NCBI GenBank assembly: GCA_020853775.1
Contig: JADYYH010000016.1
Location: 1 to 58,737 of the forward strand
Reading direction: 5' to 3'
Origin: Nitrospira sp.
Lineage (GTDB): Bacteria; Nitrospirota; Nitrospiria; Nitrospirales; Nitrospiraceae
DNA: 58,737 nucleotides
Shown: positions 34,169 through 44,781 of the stretch, one piece after another
How the letters are laid out: each line of letters begins with the position of its first letter
How positions within the stretch are numbered: the first letter of the stretch is position 1
Translations under genes and position numbers: made by a program
The notes under the pieces: model-generated
The model's input: only the letters and a program-made list of their open reading frames with translations
Databases searched by the model: none
What the model was told of the DNA's origin: nothing

Positions 34169-35554
34169 ATGCAAGATGTCGCATTGAACTCATCGTTCAC
34201 GCTGGTTGATGTGCCGGGTGGGTTGCCCTGGCTCGGCCATCTCCGCGCCTTCAAGCATCGCCCGCTCCGCACGATGTCGGAATGGTGGCGTCAGTATGGC
34301 GATGCTCTCCGTTTTCGTCTCGGTCCCAAGACCATCCATCTGTTCAGCCATCCGGCCCTGGCTGAGAACGTGCTGCTGTCGCAAGCCGAGTGGTTTGGCA
34401 AGGTGTACGAGCAACAGCGTCCTACCGGGCTCGCCCTCGTGCTGGGCAACGGGTTGGTGACCAGTTCCGGCGAGGTGTGGAAGCGGCACCGGCGCATCAT
34501 CCAGCCGGTGTTCCACCGCTCTCGCATGGCCGAGATGGCCGATCGAATGGTGCAGGTAGGAGAACAACGGCTCGCCGGTTGGGCGGCTCATGGTGCACGG
34601 CCCGTGGACATCGCTGCGGAAATGATGCAATTGACGCTGGAAGTCATCTCCCAAACGATGTTTCACACCAGCGTTGCGCAGCATATGGACCAGATCAGCC
34701 ATTCACTGCGCGTGAGTCTGAAATATGCGTTCGATTCATTTCATAACCCGCTGCACCTGCCGGCCTGGGTCCCGACCGCTCGCAACCGGGAGTTCGGTCG
34801 CGCCCTGCAATTCATGGATACGCTGATCTACGAATTAGTCGCGGCCCGGCGGCAGAGCGGCGCGCAGTATGACGACCTCCTCAATCTATTGCTCCAAGCC
34901 CGGGATGAGGAGACCGGCCTGGGATTGAGCGATCAGGAGCTCCGGGATGAAGCCCTGACAATCTTCGCGGCCGGGCATGAAACCACTGCCAATGCGCTTT
35001 CTTGGACATGGTATTTGCTCGCCACCCATCCAGAGGTGAAGACACGATTCCACAGGGAGGTGGACCGGGTTCTCCACGGCCGGACTCCCACAGCAGACGA
35101 TCTGCCACACCTGCCCTACACGCGCGCGATCTTCGATGAATCGCTCCGCCTCTATCCCCCGGTGCCGGCCATCCAAAGAAAAACCCTGTCGCCGACGACG
35201 CTCTGCGGAATCACCCTCCCGGCCAACGCCATCGTCCTCGTCGGCCTGTATAACCTCCACCGGCACCCGGAATTTTGGTCAGACCCCGACACGTTCCTGC
35301 CGGAACGCTGGCTGGACAGGGAACGGCCGCCTGCCCGCTGCGCCTACCTTCCGTTCGGCATGGGACCTCGAGCCTGCGTCGGAACGCACTTCGCGACAGT
35401 GGAAGGTCCTCTGCTTCTGGCACTGATCGGCCAACGCTACGATCCTCAGCTGGCACAAGACAGCGTCGAGCCTGAAGTCATGGTGACGTTGCGGCCGAAG
35501 AACGGCATCCGCATGACGCTTCAGCGGCGGCATCAGCCGGTGATTGCTGGCTAA
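34169..35554 (+). CDS. cytochrome P450
   Basis: 461 residues, soluble class: no N-terminal membrane anchor. It has the I-helix oxygen-activation motif AGHETTANALSW, the K-helix ExxR in FDESLRLYPP and the heme-cysteine loop FGMGPRACVG. The N-terminal part (DVPGGLPWLGHL) is like the CYP102/CYP4-type long-chain or terpene hydroxylases. Substrate unknown. No redox partner gene is adjacent. ATG 34169 lacks a Shine-Dalgarno site; the frame continues upstream past a TAG. It is convergent with tRNA-Pro. Confidence 0.9.
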   Translation: MQDVALNSSFTLVDVPGGLPWLGHLRAFKHRPLRTMSEWWRQYGDALRFRLGPKTIHLFSHPALAENVLLSQAEWFGKVYEQQRPTGLALVLGNGLVTSSGEVWKRHRRIIQPVFHRSRMAEMADRMVQVGEQRLAGWAAHGARPVDIAAEMMQLTLEVISQTMFHTSVAQHMDQISHSLRVSLKYAFDSFHNPLHLPAWVPTARNREFGRALQFMDTLIYELVAARRQSGAQYDDLLNLLLQARDEETGLGLSDQELRDEALTIFAAGHETTANALSWTWYLLATHPEVKTRFHREVDRVLHGRTPTADDLPHLPYTRAIFDESLRLYPPVPAIQRKTLSPTTLCGITLPANAIVLVGLYNLHRHPEFWSDPDTFLPERWLDRERPPARCAYLPFGMGPRACVGTHFATVEGPLLLALIGQRYDPQLAQDSVEPEVMVTLRPKNGIRMTLQRRHQPVIAG

Positions 35555-35651
35555 GGACGAAGGCTGGCAGACGCGTGTTATCCTGGTGGCAACCCAGGCT
35601 GATAAGGTTTGGAAGCTAAGGGAGGGCCAGGATCCGGCTGGAGAGAAGGGA

Positions 35652-35720
<69 letters not shown>

Positions 35721-35730
<10 letters not shown>

Positions 35731-36332
35731 ACTGCATGTTCCGCCATCGCTTGTTGCAGCATCGTCCTCGCTTGTGCGAAGGCGCGCGCACGATGACTGA
35801 TTTGATTTTTCACTTCCGGCGGCAATTGCCCCAACGTCTGACGATACTCCGGCAGAATAAAGACTGGATCATATCCGAACCCGTTGGATCCCACAATCGA
35901 CTCGGCAATGACCCCTTCTAATACGCCTTTAGCCGACAGGGTTTTGCCGCCGGGAAACGCCATGGCGGCAACGGTCACAAACCGAGCCCCCCGTTGCGCA
36001 GGAGGGACGCCACTGAGCTCATGTAATAACTTCCGGCAATTGTCTTCGTAGGTCGCCTGTTCCCCGGCGTATCGTGCGGCAAACGCTCCCGGTCGACCGC
36101 CCAGCGCATCGACTTCCAGCCCGGTATCGTCCGCGACGGCCGGTAATCCCGTGTAGCGGGCGATCTCCACGGCCTTCTTCATCGCATTGGCTTCGCAGGT
36201 CTCACCATCTTCCACCACTTCCGGGGCCTCAGGAAAATCATCGAGGGTCCGAATCGTGATGTCCAGCCCGCTTAGCAGCGCGACCAGTTCTTGCTTTTTA
36301 TGCTGATTCCTGGTGGCCAGCACAATCTGCAT
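35721..36332 (-). CDS. rdgB: non-canonical purine NTP pyrophosphatase RdgB/HAM1
   Basis: 203 residues. It hydrolyses ITP, dITP and XTP to monophosphates and so keeps deaminated purines out of DNA and RNA. It has the start motif IVLATRNQHKK, DDTGLEVDALGGRPGAFAARY and GFGYDPVF, with S-H-R-A-R-A near the end. ATG 36332 is chosen where homology begins; it is 2 bases after the rph stop. The stop TAG lies inside the acceptor stem of tRNA-Pro, so rph, rdgB and the tRNA must be on one transcript that RNase P separates. Confidence 0.95.
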
Positions 36333-36334
36333 GG

Positions 36335-37078
36335 TTAGCCCAACGAGCCGATCAGCGACTTCTGCACATCCACCAACTCTCGGATGGCGCCCCATCCGAG
36401 ATCGAGAAACTCATCCATATCTTTTTTGTTGAAGGGCGTGCGTTCGGCCGTGCCCTGCACTTCGACGTATTGGCCGGCCCCGGTCATCACGAGGTTCAAA
36501 TCGACTTCGGCATGTGAGTCTTCTTCGTACGCCAAGTCCACCATCACCTGCCCGCCCACTTTGCCGATGCTGATGGCCGCCAGATAGTCGGTCAACGGGT
36601 TGACCTTGAGCAGCTCTTTCTTTTTCAAGACGGTAATGGCATCAGCCAGGGCGATGAAGGCGCCGGTGATGGAGGCCGTGCGAGTTCCGCCGTCGGCTTG
36701 AATGACATCGCAATCGATCCAGATGGTCCGTTCGCCCAAACGGCCGGTATCGATGACGGCGCGGAGAGCCCTTCCGACCAGGCGTTGAATTTCCAGCGTG
36801 CGCCCGCCCTGCTTGCCCTTGACCGATTCTCGTGGCGAACGATCGTGTGTCGCCCGCGGCAGCATGGCATATTCGGCCGTCACCCACCCGGTTCCCTTCC
36901 CTTTGAGAAAGGGCGGCACTTTTTCCTCGACCGATGCGGTGCAAATCACCTTGGTGTCGCCCATTTCGATCAGGACGGAGCCTTCGGCATGTTTCGTAAA
37001 ATTGCGCGTCACTTTGACGGGCCGGATTTGATCCCGTCGCCGCCCATCAATTCGCCCCAACGCTGCCCCGCTCGTCAT
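36335..37078 (-). CDS. rph: ribonuclease PH
   Basis: 247 residues. It trims the 3' ends of tRNA precursors using phosphate. It has [20 protein letters not shown], the RNA-binding and phosphate-binding arginines in [20 protein letters not shown], and the C-terminal [16 protein letters not shown]. Its pairing with rdgB is a very common bacterial order, and in this case the tRNA just downstream could be one of its substrates. Confidence 0.97.
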   Translation of the reverse strand: MTSGAALGRIDGRRRDQIRPVKVTRNFTKHAEGSVLIEMGDTKVICTASVEEKVPPFLKGKGTGWVTAEYAMLPRATHDRSPRESVKGKQGGRTLEIQRLVGRALRAVIDTGRLGERTIWIDCDVIQADGGTRTASITGAFIALADAITVLKKKELLKVNPLTDYLAAISIGKVGGQVMVDLAYEEDSHAEVDLNLVMTGAGQYVEVQGTAERTPFNKKDMDEFLDLGWGAIRELVDVQKSLIGSLG

Positions 37079-37527
37079 TCAGTCGCGCTCCTTCCTGCAT
37101 AGCCAATCTAAAGGAGCGGATTATAGTGAACGGACCATCAAAGAGCAAATCCGGGCGATCGAATGGAGCCGGGATTCTCAAACTGCGTTTCAACTGGCGT
37201 TCAGCAAGTGCCCCTGTATAATTCAGCATAATGACCGACTCGATGTCCGAAAACGACACAGGCCCAGCATCAGCCGCCTGACCGGCGTCAGACTTGACGG
37301 CCAAGCTCTCAGCGCCGAGGAAGATTCTGTCCGGATCTGAATCAGTCCAGCAAATTGTTGGCCATTCATCACGCCGGACAGGGGCCGATGGCAGGAGGGT
37401 GGTATTGGCACAGAAGGTGCAAAACTCAGAAACCAACCACCATCACTTCAGACTGAGCTGCTAAAAACCGATACTGATTCTATCCCTGATTCAGCATCAC
37501 CTTGAACTTAACCCGCGAGCGAGCCGT

Positions 37528-38706
37528 ATGAGCATCCCGAGCGTCAGTGAAGTCACCACGCAGCAATCCATTCTCGAAAACCGCAATATCCTGATCGTGG
37601 ACGACGAAGAGCCTATTCGCCGCCTGTTAGGCTACCTGCTCGAGCCGCATGGCTACAAAGTCACCCTGGCCAGCGAGTCTCGGGAAGCCCGTCAACGAAT
37701 GGAGACCGGGTACTACGCGATGGTGCTGTGCGATGTAAACATGCCCGGCGAATCGGGTATGGACCTCATTCGCCACATTCTGACCCAATATCCCAACACG
37801 GCTGTCATCATGATCACGGGGCTCGACAGCCCCGTCCTGGCCAACGCCGCGCTGGATATGGGCGCCTTCGGGTACATCATCAAGCCGTTCGAGGCGAACG
37901 AAGTCTTGATCAACGTGGCCAATGCGTTGCGCCGGCGCAAGCTGGAAATCGAAAATGCCATGCATCGGGAGAATCTCGAAGAGGTGGTCCGCACCAGGAC
38001 GATTGCCCTGCAGCAAGCCTTGGAATGGCTGGAACGGAGCGAGAAAGAACTGCGGCTTTCCCGCGAGGAGACCATTCAACGACTCGCCATCGCCGCTGAA
38101 TATCGCGACAGCTCGACCGCGCAGCACATCCAACGGATGAGCCATTACTGCGAACTCCTGGCGCGCCGATACGGATTATCGCCCGACCGATGCGATCTCA
38201 TTCGCACCGCCAGTCCCATGCACGATATCGGCAAGATCGGCACCCCGGACCATGTGTTGCTCAAGCCCGGCAAATTCACCCCCGAAGAATTTAAGGTCAT
38301 CACGCAACATACGGAAATCGGGTATCGGATTCTGGCCGGTTCCGATTCAGACCTGCTGAAAGTCGCCGCGCTCATCGCGTGGACCCATCATGAGCGGTAC
38401 GACGGCACGGGGTATCCGCGCGGGATCAAGGGTGACGAGATTCCACTGGAGGGCAGGATCACGGCGATCGCGGATAACTTCGACGCCCTCACGACTCAGC
38501 GGGTGTACAAGCCGGCCTATGATTTCGACCACGCAAAGGAGCTGATGCTGAAGGAACGGGGCAAACATTTCGATCCCGACCTGCTCGATATCTTCTTTGA
38601 TTCCATGGCCGACATCAAACGGATCTTCGATCAGTTTGCAGACCCGTCCTGGCTGTCGTCCTCCCGCCATCGTGCCATCACTCATGATCAAGGGGAAGCC
38701 GTATGA
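37528..38706 (+). CDS. response regulator with receiver and HD-GYP domains
   Basis: 392 residues. A CheY-like receiver (NILIVDDEEPIRRLLGYLLE; phospho-acceptor aspartate in LCDVNMPGESG; lysine in YIIKPF) precedes a coiled-coil linker (residues 140-180) and an HD-GYP domain with intact MHDIGKIGTPDH and HHERYDGTGYPRGIKG. HD-GYP domains break down c-di-GMP, so phosphorylation likely controls c-di-GMP turnover. No histidine kinase is adjacent. The next gene overlaps it by 4 bases. Confidence 0.95.
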   Translation: MSIPSVSEVTTQQSILENRNILIVDDEEPIRRLLGYLLEPHGYKVTLASESREARQRMETGYYAMVLCDVNMPGESGMDLIRHILTQYPNTAVIMITGLDSPVLANAALDMGAFGYIIKPFEANEVLINVANALRRRKLEIENAMHRENLEEVVRTRTIALQQALEWLERSEKELRLSREETIQRLAIAAEYRDSSTAQHIQRMSHYCELLARRYGLSPDRCDLIRTASPMHDIGKIGTPDHVLLKPGKFTPEEFKVITQHTEIGYRILAGSDSDLLKVAALIAWTHHERYDGTGYPRGIKGDEIPLEGRITAIADNFDALTTQRVYKPAYDFDHAKELMLKERGKHFDPDLLDIFFDSMADIKRIFDQFADPSWLSSSRHRAITHDQGEAV

Positions 38707-39200
38707 CCCGCAGGTCACGAAACTGGATCGCCTATTTGTGCGAGAACCTGGCCTCGTCCGGCCTGATGCCGACGTGGGAAGCTGCGACGTACCTGACCGA
38801 CAATCTGTTCGGAGACAAACCCAACCCGAGGCTCTTGCGCACCAGCTGCCCGTATGAGGATACGACGCACTTGCTCCAGCGGTTGTACCAGCCGCTCGTC
38901 GCGGCGGCCACTCGTGATCTGCCGCTGCCGGCGGGAGCCATGATCCACGTGTTCACGGACGTCAGCCTCACCGGAAAATCGGCCGTGCTGGTGGTCTATT
39001 TCCCGGGCCCCAATCAGCCGTACCATCTGCTGCTGTTGGATGCCGCCAAGGCCTGGGAGCTGGTGTTTGAAAATTCAGACGAGTTCAATACCTGGGCGGA
39101 AGAACGGTATCGTTCGATCAAGGCTGCGCTTGCCAATCTCTCAACCGGCGTACCCGCCTCCCCTGCCTTGCCCGCCCCACTCGAAGCCGTCAAAAATTGA
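38703..39200 (+). CDS. protein of unknown function coupled to the HD-GYP regulator
   Basis: 165 residues starting TRRSRNWIAYLCENLASSGL. It overlaps the HD-GYP regulator by the 4-base ATGA, so the two are translationally coupled. It has a helical N-terminus, a strand-rich centre (MIHVFTDVSLTGKSAVLVVY) and a proline/alanine-rich tail. No recognised domain. It may be an output or partner of the regulator. Confidence 0.6.
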   Translation: MTRRSRNWIAYLCENLASSGLMPTWEAATYLTDNLFGDKPNPRLLRTSCPYEDTTHLLQRLYQPLVAAATRDLPLPAGAMIHVFTDVSLTGKSAVLVVYFPGPNQPYHLLLLDAAKAWELVFENSDEFNTWAEERYRSIKAALANLSTGVPASPALPAPLEAVKN

Positions 39201-39207
39201 TTGGAAG

Positions 39208-39295
39208 CTGAGCGCGTACGGCTGATGGCACAAAGGCCGGAGCCTTGCTCGCGCCGCTGTCCGCCATGGGCTAGATGCTATCCGCCGTCAGTTCT
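39208..39295. repeat. decayed copy of the 8.3-kb repeat family
   Basis: Contains GGCTGATGGCACA and a CCATGG...GCTA stretch resembling the units at 8272-8473, plus a CAAAGGC-CGGA-GCCTTGC hairpin that could end transcription between the two convergent genes. Confidence 0.35.
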
Positions 39296-39301
39296 TCGTG
39301 A

Positions 39302-42300
39302 TTACGCGTCGTAGTTCAAATTCGGCGCCAACCACCGCTCGACTTCGCCGATGGAAAGCTTCTTGCGCACCGCATACTCTTCCACTTGATCGCGATTGAT
39401 TTTCCCCACCGCAAAATACTTCGCCGCGGGATGCGAAAAGTAGAGGCCGCTGACGGCTGCCGCCGGCAACATGGCATAGGATTCGGTCAACGTCACACCC
39501 GATTGCGATTCGGCCTGCAGCAGATCGAACAGGAGTCGCTTTTCTGTGTGATCGGGGCAAGCAGGATACCCCGGCGCCGGACGAATGCCGCGGTACCGCT
39601 CGCGAATCATGTCTTCATTGGTGAGCGTCTCCGCTTTCCCATACCCCCACTCGAGGCGCACCTGTTTGTGCAGCCATTCGGCGAACGCTTCGGCCAATCG
39701 ATCTGCCAGCGCCTTCACCATGATGGAGTTGTAATCGTCGTGGTCCTTCTCGTACTTCGCGCAGAGCGCCTCCACGCCGATCCCTGCCGTCACCACAAAG
39801 GCGCCGACATAGTCGCCGCGTCCGGACGCCTTCGGGGCAACATAGTCAGCCAGGGCGAGGTTAAACTGATCGGCCGGTTTCTCCATCTGTTGCCGGAGCG
39901 TATGGAAGGTGGTGAGGACATCCCGACGATCGCCATTGCGATACAATTCAATATCGTCGCCGACGCTATTGGCCGGGAAGAAGCCGTAGACGCCACGCGC
40001 CGTCAGCAATTCGCCGCGGATAATCTCTTCCAGCAACGCCTGGGCATCGGCCAACAGTTCCGTGGCCTTCGGGCCGACGGTGGCGTCTTTCAGAATATCG
40101 GGATAGCGGCCGCGTAATTCCCAGGTGTGAAAGAACGGGGTCCAGTCGATGAAGGGCACCAAGTCGCGCAACGGCAGGCGATCGATCCGACGCGGTCCGG
40201 TAAACGAGGGCGTGGGTATGTCGGCTGCGGCCCAATCGGTGGGCATCCGATGGGTTCGCGCAGACTCCAGACTGCGAAGTGTTTTACTGCCCCGATCCTG
40301 GTGCGCTTGCCTGATGCGGTCATAATCCGCCCGAACCGTAGCGGAAAACTCTTCTCGCTGCTGCTGGTTGATGAGTTGTCCCACCACGCCGACGGCGCGC
40401 GACGCATCGAGCACATGCACCGTGGCATGGGGGTAAGATGGAGCGATCTTCACCGCCGTATGGGCCTTGCTGGTCGTGGCGCCGCCGATGAGCAAGGGCA
40501 CGGTAAACCCCTGCCGCGTCATTTCCTTGGCCACATGCACCATTTCATCCAATGATGGGGTGATCAAGCCGCTCAGGCCGACGATGTCCACCCGCTGTTC
40601 GCGAGCCGTCGCGAGAATTTTTTCGCAGGAGACCATCACGCCCAGATCGATCACCTCGTAGTTGTTGCATCCCAGTACGACTCCGACGATGTTTTTGCCG
40701 ATATCGTGCACATCGCCTTTGACGGTCGCGAGCAACACCTTGCCGTTGGCGCGGGAGGTACCCAGCCGTTGTTTTTCGGCCTCCATGAACGGCATGAGAT
40801 AGGCCACGGCCTTCTTCATGACCCGGGCGCTCTTCACCACCTGCGGCAGAAACATTTTTCCCAAACCGAACAGATCACCAACGACGTTCATGCCGGCCAT
40901 CAAGGGCCCCTCGATGACGTCGAGCGGCCGGGCTGATTTCTGCCGCGCTTCTTCGACATCCTGATCGATATAGTCCGTGAGTCCCTTCACCAGCGCATGG
41001 GCCAAGCGCTCTTCCACCGGACGCTGTCTCCACTCATCGTCTTTCACCGCCGCTTTGCCCTTCTGCTTGACCGTTTCCGCAAACGTCACCAACCGTTCGG
41101 TCGCATCGGGGCGGCGATTCAACAGTACATCCTCCACCAGCGTCAGCAGGTCCTTGGGAATCTCCTCATAGACGGCCAACTGCCCGGCATTGACGATGCC
41201 CATATCGAGACCCGCTTGAATGGCGTGGTAGAGAAACGCGGCATGCATCGCCTCGCGCACGACGTTGTTGCCGCGGAATGAAAAGGAGATATTGCTGACG
41301 CCGCCGCTGACCTTGGCCAGCGGGAGATGCGCCTTGATCCAGCGCGTGGCTTCGATGAAATCGACGGCGTAATTGTTATGTTCTTCCAAGCCGGTCGCGA
41401 CGGTGAGGATATTCGGATCGAAAATAATATCCTGCGGGGGAACTCCGACCTGTTCCGTCAACAGACGATACGAGCGCTCGCAAATCTCGATGCGCCGCGC
41501 CACCGAGTCGGCCTGACCACGCTCATCGAATGCCATCACGACGATGGCCGCGCCATACCGCCGGATGAGGCGCGCCTGCTCCAAAAACTTGGCCTCGCCT
41601 TCCTTTAAGCTGATGGAGTTGACGATGCCCTTCCCTTGAATGTTGCGAAGCCCTTCTTCGATGACCTCCCACTTGGAGCTGTCCACCATGATCGGCACAC
41701 GCGCGATGTCCGACTCGGCCGCCAGGAGACGCAGAAACTTCTGCATCGCTGCCTTGGAATCCAACAGCCCCTCGTCCATGTTGATATCGATGATCTGCGC
41801 CCCGCCCTCGACCTGCTGGCGAGCCACGGTCAAGGCCTTGTCGTAATCGCCGGCCAGGATCAGTTTGGAAAAGGCCGGTGAGCCGGTGATATTGGTCCGC
41901 TCGCCGACGTTCACGAAGTTCGATTCCGGCCGCACGGTCAGCGCTTCGAGGCCACTGAGGCGCAAAAAGGGCTCAACCTTGGCCGGCCGACGAGGCGACA
42001 GCCCACGCACCGCTTCCGCAATATTGTGAATATGATCGGGCGTGGTCCCGCAACAGCCCCCGACAATATTGAGCCACCCGTTCTGCGCCCATTCACGCAG
42101 CTGAGGCGCCAGCGACTCCGGAGTTTCAGGAAAGCCCGTGGGCAACAAAGGATTGGGCAAGCCGGCATTCGGATGGCTACTGACAAAAATCGGCGCGAGC
42201 TGCGACAGTTCCTCGATCAAGGGCCGCATTTCCTTCGGCCCCAGCGCGCAGTTCATGCCGACACTGAGCAACGGCACATGGGAGATAGAATTCCAGAATC

Positions 42301-42985
42301 CCTCGACCGTCTGCCCGGAGAAGCCGCGATTGCTGCCGGCCTGAATGAACGTCACCGACGCCATGATCGGCACCTGCCGGGCGCCTTCTGCGAACAGTTG
42401 CTGTATGGCAAAAAACGCCGCCTTGGCGTTCAGCGTGTCGAAAATCGTCTCCACCAGCAGCAGGTCGACGCCGCCGTCCAGGAGACCGCGTATCTGTTCG
42501 CCATAGGCCTGCACCAATTCCGGATAAGTGGTCCCTCGCGCTGCCGCATCATTGGAGTCAGTCGAAACGGACGAGGTCTTCGTGGTCGGCCCGATCGCGC
42601 CCGCCACGAAGCAGCGCCGCACCGGCTGTGCCGCGACGACCTGAGCCACCGCTCGCCTGGCGCACTCGGCGCCGGCTTTGGACAGTTCATAACCCAGATC
42701 ATCCATGCCGTAGTCGGCCAGTGACACGGATTGAGAATTAAACGTGTTGGTTTCGACAATGTCCGCCCCGGCTTCGAGGTACTGCCGGTGGATTCCCTCA
42801 ATGACGTGCGGTTGTGTGACGTTTAAGAGATCGTTGTGTCCCTTGAGGTCTTTCTTCCACTCCTTGAACCGTTCCCCGCGAAACGCGGCTTCGTCCAGCT
42901 TATGGCGTTGGATCATGGTCCCCATGGCGCCATCGAGGATCAGGATACGTTCACGGAGCAGGTCTTGAATGTCGTGTACCGGCAT
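39302..42985 (-). CDS. metH: cobalamin-dependent methionine synthase MetH
   Basis: 1227 residues, full length, all four modules. The homocysteine domain has the zinc cysteines in [13 protein letters not shown]. The pterin domain has [12 protein letters not shown]. The B12 domain has the cobalt-coordinating histidine in [20 protein letters not shown]. The activation domain ends [14 protein letters not shown]. It methylates homocysteine from methyltetrahydrofolate. A -35/-10 pair is present upstream; no cobalamin or SAM riboswitch is visible. Confidence 0.98.
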   Translation of the reverse strand: MPVHDIQDLLRERILILDGAMGTMIQRHKLDEAAFRGERFKEWKKDLKGHNDLLNVTQPHVIEGIHRQYLEAGADIVETNTFNSQSVSLADYGMDDLGYELSKAGAECARRAVAQVVAAQPVRRCFVAGAIGPTTKTSSVSTDSNDAAARGTTYPELVQAYGEQIRGLLDGGVDLLLVETIFDTLNAKAAFFAIQQLFAEGARQVPIMASVTFIQAGSNRGFSGQTVEGFWNSISHVPLLSVGMNCALGPKEMRPLIEELSQLAPIFVSSHPNAGLPNPLLPTGFPETPESLAPQLREWAQNGWLNIVGGCCGTTPDHIHNIAEAVRGLSPRRPAKVEPFLRLSGLEALTVRPESNFVNVGERTNITGSPAFSKLILAGDYDKALTVARQQVEGGAQIIDINMDEGLLDSKAAMQKFLRLLAAESDIARVPIMVDSSKWEVIEEGLRNIQGKGIVNSISLKEGEAKFLEQARLIRRYGAAIVVMAFDERGQADSVARRIEICERSYRLLTEQVGVPPQDIIFDPNILTVATGLEEHNNYAVDFIEATRWIKAHLPLAKVSGGVSNISFSFRGNNVVREAMHAAFLYHAIQAGLDMGIVNAGQLAVYEEIPKDLLTLVEDVLLNRRPDATERLVTFAETVKQKGKAAVKDDEWRQRPVEERLAHALVKGLTDYIDQDVEEARQKSARPLDVIEGPLMAGMNVVGDLFGLGKMFLPQVVKSARVMKKAVAYLMPFMEAEKQRLGTSRANGKVLLATVKGDVHDIGKNIVGVVLGCNNYEVIDLGVMVSCEKILATAREQRVDIVGLSGLITPSLDEMVHVAKEMTRQGFTVPLLIGGATTSKAHTAVKIAPSYPHATVHVLDASRAVGVVGQLINQQQREEFSATVRADYDRIRQAHQDRGSKTLRSLESARTHRMPTDWAAADIPTPSFTGPRRIDRLPLRDLVPFIDWTPFFHTWELRGRYPDILKDATVGPKATELLADAQALLEEIIRGELLTARGVYGFFPANSVGDDIELYRNGDRRDVLTTFHTLRQQMEKPADQFNLALADYVAPKASGRGDYVGAFVVTAGIGVEALCAKYEKDHDDYNSIMVKALADRLAEAFAEWLHKQVRLEWGYGKAETLTNEDMIRERYRGIRPAPGYPACPDHTEKRLLFDLLQAESQSGVTLTESYAMLPAAAVSGLYFSHPAAKYFAVGKINRDQVEEYAVRKKLSIGEVERWLAPNLNYDA

Positions 42986-43057
42986 GACTCCCTATGTCTT
43001 TCTGTCACCGAGCTTCAGATATGCGGCGACTGCGGCGATGAGTGCGATCGAGCGGGC

Positions 43058-43087
43058 ATCATATCGGGAACGGACTTTTTTCAGCAA
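43058..43087 (-). promoter_or_regulatory. predicted metH promoter
   Basis: Minus strand TTGCTG (43082-43087), 18 bases, TATGAT (43058-43063). The leader is about 65 bases and contains no recognisable riboswitch. Confidence 0.5.
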
Positions 43088-43172
43088 GCCATGACGGGCT
43101 TCCCGCCTTGACATTGACTACCCCGGCCGATACGATGCCGAACAGTGTCTGGGCCGAGCCTGAGTCGATTGT

Positions 43173-43952
43173 ATGGCGCATCAGACAGTGACCCGCCTCA
43201 TTTTTTGTTGTCTCCTCTGCATCAGCCTCATCGGACCGGAATGCCCTTCCCTGTGGGCGGGGTCTTATTTTGAGGATGGGTATCTCGGGCTGACTCAAAC
43301 CGAATTACACGACAAACTCGGCCTGCCCCAGGCCGTGCGAGACCGCAAATCGGCCTTGCGCGTCTTCACCTATTACCCCATCAGCGACTGGGAACAATAC
43401 TTTAAGAAGGTCGTCGCTCCTGAAAACGGAGAAGATGTGTACACCTTCAAACGTGACGACGTCGAAGTCCGGTATTCCTTCAGCTTTACCTTCGATCCCA
43501 ACGATCAGAACGAGCAGCGCCCGCTCTTCGTTCGTCTGGTCGATATCGAGTTTTCTCCACCCGTGGCTCTGGGCCGAATTCCCCAGCTCGTCCCGGAATT
43601 CAAACCGCCGGAGGACGCCGCGGCCCCAGTCTTCCGCTCCAATATCATGTTGTTGTTTTTTTCGGGGAGCCCGTCGGCGGATGCGCGCTTCATTGTGCGG
43701 GAAAAAGGAAAGGATGCACTCGACTGGTCGCTCGCCTTCCAGATGTTCGCCCTGCAGGGTCTACCTGATCCACTGACGTCGAAAGCACCGATCGACCGCC
43801 TGGAAATCAGTACGCAAAGCCTGCCGCTGGTCAAACTGCGCCAGCGCAACACGCATGAACCGGTCGTCAATCCCTACTCCACAGCCTTCGCTCAGCAGCC
43901 GCCGCCTAAGCCCGCCGTAAAAAAGATTCCGGTACCCACGTACGCAGATTAG
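43173..43952 (+). CDS. secreted protein of unknown function
   Basis: 259 residues with a signal peptide (LIFCCLLCISLIGPECPSLW, then AGS). The mature part starts YFEDGYLGLTQTELHDKLGL, a BamE/SmpA-like start found in small envelope proteins. Strand-rich middle; ends in a proline/lysine-rich tail KPAVKKIPVPTYAD. No enzyme motif. Probably periplasmic. It converges with the DUF4124 gene, 4 bases apart. Confidence 0.6.
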   Translation: MAHQTVTRLIFCCLLCISLIGPECPSLWAGSYFEDGYLGLTQTELHDKLGLPQAVRDRKSALRVFTYYPISDWEQYFKKVVAPENGEDVYTFKRDDVEVRYSFSFTFDPNDQNEQRPLFVRLVDIEFSPPVALGRIPQLVPEFKPPEDAAAPVFRSNIMLLFFSGSPSADARFIVREKGKDALDWSLAFQMFALQGLPDPLTSKAPIDRLEISTQSLPLVKLRQRNTHEPVVNPYSTAFAQQPPPKPAVKKIPVPTYAD

Positions 43953-43956
43953 AGGT

Positions 43957-44613
43957 TCAAGGAGCTGGTTGTTCGGCTGATTCTACCTGGCGGGCCGTGC
44001 GTTCGTCTTGTGCGCGGTAACTCTGCTCGGTCTGACTCCGCATCCGCCCCAGCATATTGTCTGCCGGCCGACTGGTTCCCGATTGAGAAGGTCCCGCAAG
44101 CGCCTCCAGAGAGGGAGCCTCGATCGCGACGACCTGGTAGAGGGCAGAGACTCCCACCACCACCAGCAGCACCTTGCAGAGAATCCTGATGGCGGGATTG
44201 GCGCTCAAAAAAATGAACAGCAGCAGGGTCAGGGAAGCAACCCCTGCCACGAGCACGACGGCGGTTTGATAGGCCGTCAGCCCTTTGATTGTTCGAGAAC
44301 CGACTTTTGCCGCAACGGCACTCAGGATATCGCCGATCACCCCCGAAGAAGAAGGCTGTTTGGTCTCAGTGATGGCCGGCGCGGCTACAGGAGTGGGAGC
44401 CGACGAGTCCGTACCGGTCATGGTGCGCACGCGGCCCCGGTAGGCAGCCGGAACCTGGTCGATATTATCCGTCAAAACTGCTTGGCCCTGGGCGTCCGTA
44501 TAGACATAGAGAGACCCTGCCTCGGCCTCAATCCCGGCATATCCCAGGAAACAGAACCCCAGCGCACCTAACCATACCCAGGCCTGGTTCCGTCTCCAAT
44601 CCCTATGTCCCAT
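43957..44613 (-). CDS. DUF4124-containing membrane protein
   Basis: 218 residues. A signal peptide precedes the DUF4124 motif LYVYTDAQGQAVLTDNIDQV near residues 35-55, common in periplasmic proteins. Two transmembrane helices follow (TAVVLVAGVASLTLLLFIFL and ILCKVLLVVVGVSALYQVVA). The C-terminal tail is charged (RMRSQTEQSYRAQDERTARQ). It should be membrane-anchored. Role unknown. Confidence 0.7.
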   Translation of the reverse strand: MGHRDWRRNQAWVWLGALGFCFLGYAGIEAEAGSLYVYTDAQGQAVLTDNIDQVPAAYRGRVRTMTGTDSSAPTPVAAPAITETKQPSSSGVIGDILSAVAAKVGSRTIKGLTAYQTAVVLVAGVASLTLLLFIFLSANPAIRILCKVLLVVVGVSALYQVVAIEAPSLEALAGPSQSGTSRPADNMLGRMRSQTEQSYRAQDERTARQVESAEQPAP

Positions 44614-44663
44614 GCTCCGCCCTCCTACGGCCGTCCATTAAGCATAGCAGGTCGAAACAGGGA

Positions 44664-44685
44664 GGACGGCGACAACACGCCGTCC
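44664..44685. terminator. GC hairpin between divergent genes
   Basis: GGACGGCG-ACAACA-CGCCGTCC, perfect 8-base stem extended by AGG/CCT, followed by GGAAGGTTTTCTCC. It lies between divergent genes, where a normal terminator is not expected; it may be an attenuator or operator. Confidence 0.45.
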
Positions 44686-44781
44686 CTGGAAGGTTTTCTC
44701 CTCCCTTGACGGACCGAAAACCTATTGTTTAGCATGCAGCAAGCACCTGGCACTCGCACACTCGTTGACGGAAGGATATTT

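Noticed and set aside
42986-43170. possible cobalamin or SAM riboswitch before metH
   Set aside because: The leader is only about 65 bases and contains no B12-box or SAM aptamer pattern.
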